In this document: positions 1-8,414 of the stretch, piece after piece
Position numbering within the stretch: position 1 is the stretch's first letter
How the letters are laid out: every line of letters begins with the position of its first letter
Assembly (NCBI RefSeq): GCF_004345605.1
Contig: NZ_SLVY01000014.1
Location: 62,001 to 126,000, forward strand
DNA: 64,000 nt
Direction of reading: 5' to 3'
Origin: Rhodococcus sp. SMB37
GTDB lineage: Bacteria > Actinomycetota > Actinomycetes > Mycobacteriales > Mycobacteriaceae
Translations under genes and position numbers: made by a program
Notes under the pieces: model-generated
Seen by the model: only the letters and a program-made list of their open reading frames with translations
The model's database searches: none
What the model was told of the DNA's origin: nothing

Positions 1-1087
1 TGTCTATCTCCCCGTCGGGAACGTGGTCGTCGGCGAAGACGCTGCTCAGTTCCTCGGGCGCACCTGGCCACATCGAATCACTGTGCGGATAGTCCATTTC
101 CCACGCGATGTTGTCGATACCGATGTCGTGGCGAAGTTTGACGCCGAGCGGGTCGCTGATGAAGCACGTGAGGAAATACTCTCGGAACACTTCGCTGGGG
201 AGCTTTCCTTCGAAGTCCTGCAGCGTCCAGGTCGAATGCATCTCGAAGGTGCGGTCGACGCGTTCGAGGAAATACGGGATCCAGCCCGTACCACCTTCGG
301 AGAGCGCGATTTTGAGGTCTTTGTATTCCTTGACCGGGCGCGACCACAGAAGATCTGCGGCGGCGTTCACGATGTTCATCGGCTGGAGCGTGATCATGAC
401 ATCGGGCGGCGAATCCGTCGAGGGGATCGAGAGCTTGCCCGAGGATCCGATGTGGATCGACAGCACCATATCGGTGTCGACGAGAGCCTTCCACAACGGA
501 TTCCAGTATTCGTCATGGAAGCTCGGGTATCCGAGCGCGGCCGGATTCTCGGTGAAGGTGAGGGAGTGCACCCCCTTCTTCGCGAGGCGCCGGACCTCCT
601 GAGCGCACAGTTCGGCATCCCAGATCACCGGTAGGCCCATCGGGATGAATCGGCCGGGGTATGCACCACACCACTCTTCGAGGTGCCAGTCGTTGTAGGC
701 CTGGACGAGTGCGAGCGAGAATTCGGAGTCCTCGGTCGCGAACAGACGAGCGGCGAAGCCGGGGAACGACGGGAAGTTCATCTGCGCCAGAACACCGCCC
801 GCATTCATATCTTTGACGCGTTCGTGGACGTCGTAACAGCCCGGTCGGATCTCGTCGAGCCCTTCGGGTTCGAGGCCGTATTCCTCCTTCGGACGACCGG
901 CTACTGCGTTCAGAGCAACGTTGGGAATGATCCTGTCGCGGAACTTCCACATGTCTGCGCCGTTCTCCATGTGCACCAGGCGCGGTGCGTCGTCCACGTA
1001 CTTCTTGGGGAGGTGGTTGACGAACATATCGGGTGGTTCGATGATGTGGTCGTCGACGCTGACCAGGATCATGTCGTTCTTGTCCAT
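1..1087 (-). CDS. Amidohydrolase, ACMSD-type TIM barrel (3' end outside window)
   Basis: The minus frame is open from an ATG at 1087 to the window edge, 362 codons with no stop, so the gene is cut at its C-terminus. The N-terminus reads MDKNDMILVSVDDHIIEPPD; later come SIHIGSSG and, near the edge, MDYPHSDS. This DxH...H...DYPH layout is that of the COG2159 metal-dependent hydrolases (ACMSD, gamma-resorcylate decarboxylase), which decarboxylate or cleave aromatic or cyclic acids in the cytoplasm. The gene lies 49 bases downstream of another family member on the same strand, probably in one transcript. The family is well supported. The substrate is unknown. Confidence 0.85.
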   Translation of the reverse strand, partial: MDKNDMILVSVDDHIIEPPDMFVNHLPKKYVDDAPRLVHMENGADMWKFRDRIIPNVALNAVAGRPKEEYGLEPEGLDEIRPGCYDVHERVKDMNAGGVLAQMNFPSFPGFAARLFATEDSEFSLALVQAYNDWHLEEWCGAYPGRFIPMGLPVIWDAELCAQEVRRLAKKGVHSLTFTENPAALGYPSFHDEYWNPLWKALVDTDMVLSIHIGSSGKLSIPSTDSPPDVMITLQPMNIVNAAADLLWSRPVKEYKDLKIALSEGGTGWIPYFLERVDRTFEMHSTWTLQDFEGKLPSEVFREYFLTCFISDPLGVKLRHDIGIDNIAWEMDYPHSDSMWPGAPEELSSVFADDHVPDGEID

Positions 1088-1136
1088 GCTCGTTCCTTCC
1101 GAGGGCCGTGCGCGAGGTCTTGAGTTTCGTAGGCGA

Positions 1137-2369
1137 CTACCTTGCTGTGGCGAGCGTCGGCGGATCGGCAGCATCCGGATCCGGGTTCGCGATAGAGAGG
1201 CCCATGAAGCGGCGAGCGTTGTCGCCCATGAAATCCCACGTCCGCCGGCGATCCATTCCTTCCGCGTACTTCCAATACCCCTTGGGTTCGGGAAGGCCTT
1301 CGGGATGCGGGTAGTCGGATCCGAACATGACCTTGTCCCAGCCGACCATGTCGACGACATCTGCCACCGACCCTTCCCAGAAGGGGCTGACCCAGACGTT
1401 GCGACGGAATACCTCGAGCGGATCTTCCGGGAAGTTCTGCGGCATCTTCTTCGTCAGATCCTCGAGGTCGTGGAACAGCGGCCGGATCCACGAGCTTCCG
1501 TTCTCCACGCTGGCGATCCGCAGCTTCGGGAAGCGCGTGAGGGTTCCGTGGCAGATCAGGCTGCCGAGCATGTCGGAGATCTCCCGGTGCCCGAGAGCAA
1601 GCCAGCGAAATGCGCTCATGGCCATGAAGCTCTGGGTGTTCGGGGGCTCCCACTTGTTGACGTATTCGTCGAGTGGCGGCTGGCTCGCGTGAAGCGCGAT
1701 CGGGAGGCCGGCCACTTCCACGTCATGCCAGAAGGGGTCGAACTCGGGGAGTGCGGGAGAGCGCCAGCCGTGGAGACCTCTGACCGGAGCGGGCTTGATC
1801 AGCGCGACCTTCGCCCCGTTCTCGACGAGGTATGCGAGTTCGCGTCGGGCGCCGTCCACCTCGGCGCAGTTGATCACTGGAGTGGTGAACACTCTGCCGT
1901 GGTGGTCGAAGCCCCAGTGCTCGAGCATCCACCGGTTCAAGGCGTGAACGATTGCGAGTGTCAGTTCCGGATCGTCGGCGGACGAATGTTCGACGAGGCT
2001 GGCGAGAGTGGGGAAGACCAGTGATTCCCGCACTCCCTGCCGGTCCATCTCGGCGAGTCGTTCGTCCGGACCGCGAGTGGCGGGTGGGCAGTCGATGGCG
2101 GACCCTTGCATTTCGCGGAGTGTGAGTCCGTCGACGTTCTCGCCGGCGAAGAACTTCTCGTGGGCGCCCGGTGCTGCGACCCGGTCGAAGGTGGGGTTCG
2201 GGATGAAGTCGGTGATCTTACCGTTGATGGCGAGGCGCGTGCGACGACCGATCTGTACGTACTGGACGGCGTTCGTGTACTTGTCGGGGAGGTACCTCGT
2301 GAGGGCTTCGGACGTCTCGTACATGTGTGTGTCGGCATCGAAGATCGGTGCACCGTCGGACGTTGTCAT
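1137..2369 (-). CDS. Amidohydrolase, ACMSD-type TIM barrel
   Basis: This is a 410-aa protein of full family length. The N-terminus has DADTHMYE (metal-binding DxH), the middle has PIALHASQP (the second His site), and the C-terminal third has MFGSDYPHPEG with the conserved metal and catalytic Asp. These mark the COG2159/ACMSD superfamily of decarboxylases and C-C hydrolases. It is the first gene of a minus-strand pair with the amidohydrolase at 1-1087. The 88-base space upstream is shared with the divergent gene at 2458. The pairing of two paralogues recurs at 35345-37443, so the two proteins may act on related intermediates or form a hetero-oligomer; that is inference. Confidence 0.88.
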   Translation of the reverse strand: MTTSDGAPIFDADTHMYETSEALTRYLPDKYTNAVQYVQIGRRTRLAINGKITDFIPNPTFDRVAAPGAHEKFFAGENVDGLTLREMQGSAIDCPPATRGPDERLAEMDRQGVRESLVFPTLASLVEHSSADDPELTLAIVHALNRWMLEHWGFDHHGRVFTTPVINCAEVDGARRELAYLVENGAKVALIKPAPVRGLHGWRSPALPEFDPFWHDVEVAGLPIALHASQPPLDEYVNKWEPPNTQSFMAMSAFRWLALGHREISDMLGSLICHGTLTRFPKLRIASVENGSSWIRPLFHDLEDLTKKMPQNFPEDPLEVFRRNVWVSPFWEGSVADVVDMVGWDKVMFGSDYPHPEGLPEPKGYWKYAEGMDRRRTWDFMGDNARRFMGLSIANPDPDAADPPTLATAR

Positions 2370-2457
2370 GCGCAGTCTCCTTCGTGCCGCTCGTGAATTC
2401 GAGCCTCGCAGCGCGCAACGGTTATGTCAACAGTCGGCATTACGGTAACTTGGGGTC

Positions 2458-2850
2458 ATGATGTCGAAAGTGCCTCCCGGTTACGAGGACCTTCTCGAAC
2501 GGCCGATCGTCGGTGTGCTCGGTACTGTCAGTCCCGATGGGTCGCCGAGTCTGTCTCCGATGCGATTTATCTGGGATGGTGCACATCTGAGGGTGAGCCA
2601 CACTATTCCTCGCAAGAAGTTCGTGAGTCTTCAAGCGAATCCCAACTACTCGTTCCTGATCACCGACCCGGACGAGCCCGCGCGGTGCCTCGAGGTACGC
2701 GGTTGGCTGGTGACAGTGCAGGGCGACCACGACGGCTCGTTCTACCTGTCGCTGGGGAAACGCTACGGGCAACCCGACCTGCAACCGCCCGACGATGTCG
2801 ACGACCGCGTTGTGATGATCCTCGACGCCACCCGTTTCACAGCGAAATGA
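2458..2850 (+). CDS. Pyridoxamine-5'-phosphate-oxidase-like split-barrel protein
   Basis: This 130-aa protein matches the length and layout of the PPOX/F420-dependent split-barrel family. It has an N-terminal strand block (GVLGTVSPDGSPSLSPM), a central basic segment PRKKF, and a C-terminal LDATRFTAK. Such proteins bind FMN or F420 and are often redox partners in actinobacterial catabolic clusters. The start could be the ATG at 2458 or the ATG at 2461. There is no clear Shine-Dalgarno sequence, so translation may be leaderless. It is divergent from the amidohydrolase at 2369 and convergent with the TetR gene at 2873. The cofactor and substrate cannot be read from the sequence. Confidence 0.8.
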   Translation: MMSKVPPGYEDLLERPIVGVLGTVSPDGSPSLSPMRFIWDGAHLRVSHTIPRKKFVSLQANPNYSFLITDPDEPARCLEVRGWLVTVQGDHDGSFYLSLGKRYGQPDLQPPDDVDDRVVMILDATRFTAK

Positions 2851-2872
2851 ATCGACAGGAGGCCTGCCGCGA

Positions 2873-3592
2873 TCATCGATTCGGCGACGCGGGGACCGCG
2901 CCCCAGTCTTTCTGTGAAATGAGCACTCTTGCAGCGTGGTCGAGGATGCAGTCCAGTCCGTACTCGAAGTTCCGGTCGTTGGGTTCGCCGCTCTGCAGGC
3001 CACTCTCGCTCGCCTCTGCAAGCAGGGGAGTGGTCTCAGGGGAGATCGACAAGATCTCGTAATACGCACCCGAGGGTTCCTCGGACTGCCGGTTCTTCTC
3101 CTGGAGTCGTTGGAGGACAACCATGCCGTGCACGTGCAATTGCACGGCAGAGTAGATGTTCACCGCGTCGGCCAGGGTGAAGCCGGATTCGACGAGGCTG
3201 GTGATCACGTTCTCATTGTGCAGCGCGCCGAGCCGAGCTGCATTGGAGCTCAAGGATGGGCGGATCAGAACGAGGTCGCACAGGATCGGTCGGTCGAGGA
3301 TCGTGCGACGAACAGTTCGTGCGTGGGCACGCAGCGTGTCGCGCCAATTCGAGGCCTCGACGAGAGGCATGGACCGCATGGAGTCGCGCAGTACGCGGTC
3401 GGCCATCGCGGTGAGAAGGTCGTCCTTCTTGCGGAAGTACCAGTAGATGCTGGTCACGCCGATGTCGAGGTATCGTGCCAGCATTGGCATGCTCAGATTG
3501 TCGACGGTGACCTCCTCGGCGAGTTCGAATGCGCCCCTGAGGATGTCATCGGGATTGAGGGACCCTCGCTCGAGCCGGGTTCGCTTCGCCAT
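2873..3592 (-). CDS. TetR-family transcriptional regulator
   Basis: This is 239 aa from the ATG at 3592 (MAKRTRLERGS). The frame stays open far upstream, but that extension has no family resemblance and crosses the divergent SDR gene. The N-terminal helix-turn-helix is typical of TetR: LARYLDIGVTSIYWYFRKKD at roughly residues 38-57, followed by a helical ligand-binding domain. It sits divergent from the SDR at 3728, and a perfect palindrome (3670-3688) lies between them. The likely role is a ligand-released repressor of itself and the SDR, perhaps of the whole island. The ligand is unknown and could be an acyl-CoA of the pathway. Confidence 0.85.
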   Translation of the reverse strand: MAKRTRLERGSLNPDDILRGAFELAEEVTVDNLSMPMLARYLDIGVTSIYWYFRKKDDLLTAMADRVLRDSMRSMPLVEASNWRDTLRAHARTVRRTILDRPILCDLVLIRPSLSSNAARLGALHNENVITSLVESGFTLADAVNIYSAVQLHVHGMVVLQRLQEKNRQSEEPSGAYYEILSISPETTPLLAEASESGLQSGEPNDRNFEYGLDCILDHAARVLISQKDWGAVPASPNR

Positions 3593-3669
3593 GTCGGGTA
3601 CCGCCTTACAGGTTACGTCCGGGATGCTCGGGCGAGCCGTCTCCCCATGTTCTCTACTGTAGATATGCT

Positions 3670-3688
3670 TACCGTATAAGATACGGTA
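3670..3688. promoter_or_regulatory. Probable TetR operator, perfect 8-bp inverted repeat
   Basis: TACCGTAT, a 3-base spacer (AAG), then ATACGGTA form a perfect inverted repeat in the 135-base divergent space between the TetR gene (start 3592) and the SDR (start 3728). Flanking TATGC (3664-3668) and GCATA (3692-3696) extend the symmetry loosely. Length and position suit a TetR dimer site overlapping both promoters. Confidence 0.65.
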
Positions 3689-3727
3689 TCTGCATAAGTT
3701 ACGGCGTATCGGTAGATGAGGGGCACG

Positions 3728-4525
3728 ATGGATCTCGGACTCGGCGGTGCTGCAGCGGTTGTCGTGGGTGGCAGCCGTGGGATGGGATTTGCGTCCGCGC
3801 AATGCCTTGCGCAGGAGGGTGCGCGCGTTGCGGTCGCCGGCCGGTCGCGTGCCGATGTCGAGCGTGCCGCAGCGAACTTGTCCGAATGCGGGAGCCCAGA
3901 TGCGGTCGGGCTCGTGGCCGACGTACGTGATGGGCAGGCCGTGATCGGCCTCTTCGATGAGCTCGGAAAGCGTTGGGGCGGTGAACTCAACGTGCTGGTC
4001 AACACCGTGGGGCCGAATGCGCAGGGGGCATTCGACGTCCTGACCGACGACCAATGGCACGACGCCGTCGAGGACGGCGTGATGTCGATGGTGCGCTGTG
4101 TCAGATCCGCCCTCCCGCTCCTGCGTTCCGCAAAGTGGGCGCGCGTCGTCAACTTTTCTGCGCAATCCACTCAGAGACAGAGCGTTCCGCTCGTCGCCTA
4201 CACTGCAGCGAAGGCAATGTTGACCAGTGCGTCGAAGAATCTGTCGCAGCTGCTGGCGCCCGAAGAGATTCTGGTCAACGTCGTCTCACCCGGAACGATC
4301 GTGACGCCGTCGCTGAGGGAATGGGCGAGGTCGGTGGGTGTCGAATCGACCGATCCGTACGCCCTGATGGATGCTATAGGAACACATTTCGGACACCCGT
4401 CGCAGATGCCACGGGCGGGTCTGCCGGACGAAGTGGGCCCGTTGGTGGCGTTCCTCGTCTCGCAGCGCAACTCGTACATCACCGGAGCAAATATCAACAT
4501 CGACGGTGGGTCCGACTTCACCTGA
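3728..4525 (+). CDS. Short-chain dehydrogenase/reductase (SDR)
   Basis: This is 265 aa from the ATG at 3728, with GAGGGG just upstream; an in-frame ATG at 3716 is possible but less well placed. The N-terminal nucleotide-binding loop GGSRGMG is near residues 14-20. The catalytic tetrad region has Ser144/Ser147, Tyr158 and Lys162 in YTAAK. The C-terminus ends with GANINIDGGSDF, as in classical SDRs that use NAD(P)H. It is divergent from the TetR regulator at 2873-3592, and its 3' end is 4 bases from the convergent crotonase gene at 4530. It probably oxidises a hydroxyl group or reduces a ketone on a pathway intermediate. Confidence 0.85.
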   Translation: MDLGLGGAAAVVVGGSRGMGFASAQCLAQEGARVAVAGRSRADVERAAANLSECGSPDAVGLVADVRDGQAVIGLFDELGKRWGGELNVLVNTVGPNAQGAFDVLTDDQWHDAVEDGVMSMVRCVRSALPLLRSAKWARVVNFSAQSTQRQSVPLVAYTAAKAMLTSASKNLSQLLAPEEILVNVVSPGTIVTPSLREWARSVGVESTDPYALMDAIGTHFGHPSQMPRAGLPDEVGPLVAFLVSQRNSYITGANINIDGGSDFT

Positions 4526-4529
4526 GCGC

Positions 4530-5333
4530 TTATCTGCACTGCCATATCGGCGCACGCTTCTCGACGAATGCGCGCGGGCCCTCGAGTGCGTCTTCCGTGC
4601 GCGTCACCCGCTCGCGGAACGACTCGGCCAGTATCTCGGCCTCGTGCAACGGCATGTCCAGGCCCTTGATGATGGCCAGGCGAGTTCCCCGAACTGCCAG
4701 TGGTGCATTGGAGTTGACGATGTCGGCGATCTCGTGTGCCCGTTCGAGCAACAGGTCGTGTTCGACGATCTCCGTGATCATCCCCAGTTCGTATGCGCGC
4801 TGGGCGCTCATTCGTTCATGCTTTCCCATCAGAGCCATGCGCAGTGCCACGTTCCGCGGGAGCACCCGAGCGGCACGCACCACCTCACGTCCTGCGACGA
4901 GGCCGATGCTGACGTGCGGATCGAAGAAGGTTGCCATCTCGGAGGCGATGACGATATCGCCGGTGGTGACCCAGTCCATGCCTGCGCCGCAGCAGATCCC
5001 GTTGACAGCAACGACGATCGGTTTCGTCATCGAACGAAACGGGGGGGTGCCTTCTTGCGGTGCCTCCCACTGGTCGTAGGTCGACAGGTACGGCCGTTCG
5101 TTGACGACTTTCCCATCGCCCGGAATCTCCTTGACGTCGGCGCCCGTGCAGAATGCCCGACCATTGGCGGTGACGACGAGAGTCCAGACCTTGTCGTCGT
5201 TCTCGGCCTCGGCATACGCGGCACGCAACTCGGTGATCATGTGCGGGCTCAGGGCATTGAGCGCCTCGGGCCGGTCGAGAGTGAGGGTCGCGGTGTGGCC
5301 GTCGACGGCATATTCGATGGTCTCGAACGTCAC
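4530..5333 (-). CDS. Enoyl-CoA hydratase/isomerase family protein (atypical active site)
   Basis: This is a 267-aa crotonase fold starting with GTG at 5333 and preceded by AAGGAAG. The CoA-binding and oxyanion-hole segments are present (GRAFCTGADV near residues 58-67, GICCGAGMD near 112-120). Compared with rat mitochondrial hydratase, the two catalytic glutamates appear replaced, one by Asp120 (GAGMD) and the other by His140 (FDPH). Simple hydration of an enoyl-CoA is therefore uncertain. An isomerase, hydrolase or C-C lyase reaction is possible, all of which occur in this superfamily. It is the third gene of a minus-strand set with the crotonase at 5371 and the SDR at 6210. Confidence 0.85.
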   Translation of the reverse strand: MTFETIEYAVDGHTATLTLDRPEALNALSPHMITELRAAYAEAENDDKVWTLVVTANGRAFCTGADVKEIPGDGKVVNERPYLSTYDQWEAPQEGTPPFRSMTKPIVVAVNGICCGAGMDWVTTGDIVIASEMATFFDPHVSIGLVAGREVVRAARVLPRNVALRMALMGKHERMSAQRAYELGMITEIVEHDLLLERAHEIADIVNSNAPLAVRGTRLAIIKGLDMPLHEAEILAESFRERVTRTEDALEGPRAFVEKRAPIWQCR

Positions 5334-5370
5334 TGTTCTTCCTTCTGCAACGAGGTCGGGGTCCGGTCAT

Positions 5371-6183
5371 TCACCGTGCGGCTGCGGCACGGGTGTAGTC
5401 GGGGTCGCGCTTGTCCGAGAATGCGGCGAAGGCCTCCAGTATGTCGGGGCCCTGGAGGTTCGCCGCCTGCGCCTGTGATTCGTACTCGAGTGCTTCGGTC
5501 AGCGACCGGTCGAGTCCGCGGTTGAGCAGGTCCTTGGTCTGTGCGAGCGCGAGCGGCGGCCCGGAGGCGAGCCGCTCCGCGATGCCGTGGGTGAACTCGT
5601 CGAGCGAGACCGGAGCAGTCACCCATGTGACGAGACCGAGCGACTGCGCTTCGTCCGCTCCGATCATGTCGGCCAGCAGCGCCAGCCGCTTGGCTTGCTG
5701 CAGCCCGACGAGCCGCGGGAGCAGCCACGACCCGCCCGTGTCCAGCGACAACGCACGGCGCGCGAAGATCTGGCAGAACCGCGCATCCGACGCGGCCACC
5801 ACCAGGTCGCAGGCAAGGGCGAGATTCCAGCCCGCCCCGGCCGCGACCCCGCTCACCTTCGCGACGGTCGGTACCGGAAGCTCCTGGAGCAGCCGGATGG
5901 TGTCGTTGATGGTGCTGATCAGGTCGGACGGGTCGGGGAATTCGTCCATTCCCGCGGTGTCGGCGATGTCGGCGCCGCTGCAGAACGTGGCGCCCGCGCC
6001 GGTGAGGACCACCGCGCGCACCCCGTTGTCGACGGTCGCGTCGAGAAGGCGATCTCGGAGGCGCGCCCACATCTCGGGCGTGATCGCATTCTTCCGTTCG
6101 GGGCGGTTGAGTGTGAGCGTCAGGATGCCGGCGTGCAGATCGGCGAGCAGTGGCCCGTCGGGGCTCACGGCGTTGTCGGGCAT
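5371..6183 (-). CDS. Enoyl-CoA isomerase/hydratase, PaaG-like
   Basis: This is 270 aa from the ATG at 6183. It has a crotonase fold with ATFCSGADI (residues 65-73) and VAAGAGWNLALA (residues 113-124). The usual hydratase glutamates are absent, but SLDTGGSWLLPR carries Asp148. That is the position of the catalytic Asp in PaaG-type isomerases, where the matching stretch is PDCGGTWLLPR. This favours double-bond or epoxide isomerisation of a CoA thioester over hydration. It is spaced 37 bases from the downstream crotonase and 26 bases from the upstream SDR, so the three are probably cotranscribed. Confidence 0.87.
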   Translation of the reverse strand: MPDNAVSPDGPLLADLHAGILTLTLNRPERKNAITPEMWARLRDRLLDATVDNGVRAVVLTGAGATFCSGADIADTAGMDEFPDPSDLISTINDTIRLLQELPVPTVAKVSGVAAGAGWNLALACDLVVAASDARFCQIFARRALSLDTGGSWLLPRLVGLQQAKRLALLADMIGADEAQSLGLVTWVTAPVSLDEFTHGIAERLASGPPLALAQTKDLLNRGLDRSLTEALEYESQAQAANLQGPDILEAFAAFSDKRDPDYTRAAAAR

Positions 6184-6209
6184 GGTCACCTCGGGGTGTC
6201 GAAGGGTGG

Positions 6210-6995
6210 TCAGAGCTGGATCGGTGCACCGACGGTGAGCGGCGCGACGAAACCGCCGTCGACGTGGATGTCCTGACCGTTCACCCACCCGGCGTCAGGC
6301 GATCCGAGGAACGCGATGACCGGCACGACGTCGGCGACCGTGGCATGCCGGCCGATGAGCGCTTTCACCCCGTCGAGGACGTCCTTACCCATCGATTCCT
6401 CGAAGTCGCCGAGGATCGGGGTCTCGGTCGGTCCGGGGCTCACCGTGTTCACTCGGACGCCGTACTTCTGCCATGCGGAGGGCGCAAGGCGCTTCGAATA
6501 GATGATCGCGGCCTGTTTCGACGTGCTGTACACGGGATAGTTCGGGTCTTGTTCGGCCTGCCAGCGTTCGACGGTGTCGCCGTCGGTTGCCTCGAGGAGA
6601 CCGGCGAGGTCGTTCTGGCGCTCCTGCCATCCGAGGGCTGCCACCGACGCGACGGTGACGACGGACCCGCCTTGGCGCAGCAGAGGCAGCATGCCTTCGA
6701 CGAACAGCCGCATGCCGAGGTAGTTGACCTTCAGGACGTCGGCGGCGGGTGCGGTTCCGGGCACCCCGGCGACGTAGGCGAGCAGATCCCAGTCTCCCCC
6801 GATCGAGCCGAGAAGCTTGTTGATCTGCGTGGCATCGCGCAAGTCGCACTGTGCGTGCGCCGATGCTTCGGCACGATCCGGGTGGAGGTCGACGGCGAGT
6901 ACGTGGTCGCCTTGTTCGTGGAAGTGGGCGGCGGTCGCGGCACCGATTCCCGACCCCGCTCCGACGACGACGATCTTGCGCTGATCAGTTGCCAT
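6210..6995 (-). CDS. SDR, 3-alpha-hydroxysteroid dehydrogenase/carbonyl reductase type
   Basis: This is 261 aa. The NAD-binding loop GAGSGIG is at residues 12-18. Ser117 (VASVAA), Tyr156 and Lys160 (YSTSK) form the active site. A long insert of about 38 residues between Ser and Tyr is characteristic of the HsdA/carbonyl-reductase branch of SDRs. The C-terminus ends HVDGGFVAPL. It leads a three-gene minus-strand operon with two crotonases and is divergent from the P450 gene at 7156. A role in oxidising an alicyclic or steroid-like alcohol fits the branch, but the substrate is not determined. Confidence 0.86.
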   Translation of the reverse strand: MATDQRKIVVVGAGSGIGAATAAHFHEQGDHVLAVDLHPDRAEASAHAQCDLRDATQINKLLGSIGGDWDLLAYVAGVPGTAPAADVLKVNYLGMRLFVEGMLPLLRQGGSVVTVASVAALGWQERQNDLAGLLEATDGDTVERWQAEQDPNYPVYSTSKQAAIIYSKRLAPSAWQKYGVRVNTVSPGPTETPILGDFEESMGKDVLDGVKALIGRHATVADVVPVIAFLGSPDAGWVNGQDIHVDGGFVAPLTVGAPIQL

Positions 6996-7036
6996 GTGGC
7001 CTCGCGCCTTTCCGGGATCACCCCGACGAAAGCTAT

Positions 7037-7065
7037 ATAGAATGCTTGACAGTAAGGCACACTAT
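7037..7065. promoter_or_regulatory. Imperfect 29-bp palindrome between SDR and P450 (candidate operator)
   Basis: From ATAG at 7037 to CTAT at 7065, 10 of 14 base pairs match across the centre. The conserved positions are ATAG, TGC and ACAGT with their partners. It lies in the 160-base divergent space between the SDR (start 6995) and the P450 (start 7156), next to AT-rich promoter-like sequence (TTGACA at 7046-7051, TATAAAT at 7063-7069). It is a plausible site for a dimeric regulator, perhaps the TetR at 2873. Confidence 0.45.
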
Positions 7066-7155
7066 AAATCACTCTGGGGCGAGAAGACCAGGGCTCGGGG
7101 TCTGCGACGCCGGACCGAAAGCGTCGCCGGAATACGCGGGAACGGAGTGTCGTTC

Positions 7156-8394
7156 GTGAACCAGCGAATCGTCGGAGAGGGTGCCGAGGTCTTGGCGACC
7201 CCGACTGCGTACAAGGACGAAGACCACCTGCATTCGGTGCTGACGGAGGCACGCACAACGGCACCGGTGGTTCGGGTGGAGGTGCCGTCCTATCAGCCGT
7301 TCTGGGCACTCCTCAAGCACGCCGACATCATGGCCGTCGAACGCGAGAACACGCTCTTCACCAACTGGCCCCGCCCGGTGCTCATGACGGCGGAGTCCGA
7401 CGAGATGCAGGCCGCGGTCGGTGTTCGCACCCTCATTCACCTCGACGGTGCGCAGCATCGCGTGCTTCGCTCGATCGCAACCGACTGGTTTCGCCCGAAG
7501 GCTATGAAAGCCATCGAGGTTCGAATCGAGGAGCTCGCGAAGTCTCATGTCGATCGGATGCTCGCGGCCGGAGACGAGTGCGACTTCGTGCCCGAGGTCG
7601 CGGTGAACTTCCCTCTCTACGTCATCATGTCGCTGCTCGGCGTACCCGAATCCGATTTCCCTCGAATGCTGCGTCTCACGCAGGAGCTCGTGGGTAGCGA
7701 CGACGACGAAATGAAACGAAGCGAGCCCGCCGACGAAACCATGAACGCACTCCTCGAGATGTTCGAGTACTTCAGCGCGCTCACGGCATCCCGCCGTGAG
7801 AACCCCACCGACGACATGGCGTCGGCGATCGCCAACGCGCGAATCGACGGCGAACCCCTCTCCGATATCGAGACCATGTCGTACTACACGATTATCGCGA
7901 CCGCCGGCCACGACACGACCAGCAGTTCCATCGCAGGCGGGCTTCGTGCACTGATCGACCATCCCGATCAACGCCGAGCGCTGAGCACCGATCTCGACAT
8001 GCTGCCGCACGCGGTGGAGGAGATGATCCGCTGGGTCACTCCCGTCAAGGCGTTCATGCGTACCGCCGCCGAAGACCGCGAGATCTGTGGTGTGCGCATC
8101 GCGGCCGGGGATTCCCTCCTGCTGTCCTATGCGTCGGCCAACCGCGACGAAGACGTCTTCGACGACCCCTTCACCTTCGACATCCGCCGCGACCCCAACA
8201 ACCATGTCGCGTTCGGGTTCGGCGTGCACTTCTGTCTGGGCGCGGGCCTGGCACGGATGGAGATGAAGAAGTTCTTCGCCGAACTGTTGCCGCGCCTGGG
8301 CACGATCGAACTCGCCGGTGAACCCGAACTCACCGCAACCACTTTCGTCGGCGGGCTCAAGCACCTGCCGATCCGCTACTCGACGGCCACATGA
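7156..8394 (+). CDS. Cytochrome P450
   Basis: This is 412 aa from a GTG at 7156, chosen because GGAG lies 8 bases upstream and because the longer open frame adds only low-quality sequence. It has the I-helix oxygen-binding motif AGHDTT (residues 250-255), the K-helix ExxR in EEMIRW (288-293), and the haem loop FGFGVHFCLGAG with the thiolate ligand Cys360. This is the layout of soluble bacterial class I P450s fed by ferredoxin; no ferredoxin or reductase gene is nearby. The sequence style recalls the CYP125/CYP142 actinobacterial group, but a family number cannot be assigned without alignment. It heads the plus-strand catabolic run. Confidence 0.93.
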   Translation: MNQRIVGEGAEVLATPTAYKDEDHLHSVLTEARTTAPVVRVEVPSYQPFWALLKHADIMAVERENTLFTNWPRPVLMTAESDEMQAAVGVRTLIHLDGAQHRVLRSIATDWFRPKAMKAIEVRIEELAKSHVDRMLAAGDECDFVPEVAVNFPLYVIMSLLGVPESDFPRMLRLTQELVGSDDDEMKRSEPADETMNALLEMFEYFSALTASRRENPTDDMASAIANARIDGEPLSDIETMSYYTIIATAGHDTTSSSIAGGLRALIDHPDQRRALSTDLDMLPHAVEEMIRWVTPVKAFMRTAAEDREICGVRIAAGDSLLLSYASANRDEDVFDDPFTFDIRRDPNNHVAFGFGVHFCLGAGLARMEMKKFFAELLPRLGTIELAGEPELTATTFVGGLKHLPIRYSTAT

Positions 8395-8414
8395 CGACCT
8401 CCGAAGGACCTCAC

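Noticed and set aside
2873..4165. A 430-aa version of the TetR protein
   Set aside because: The extra N-terminal part is antisense to the SDR and crosses the operator. The TetR domain begins at the ATG at 3592.
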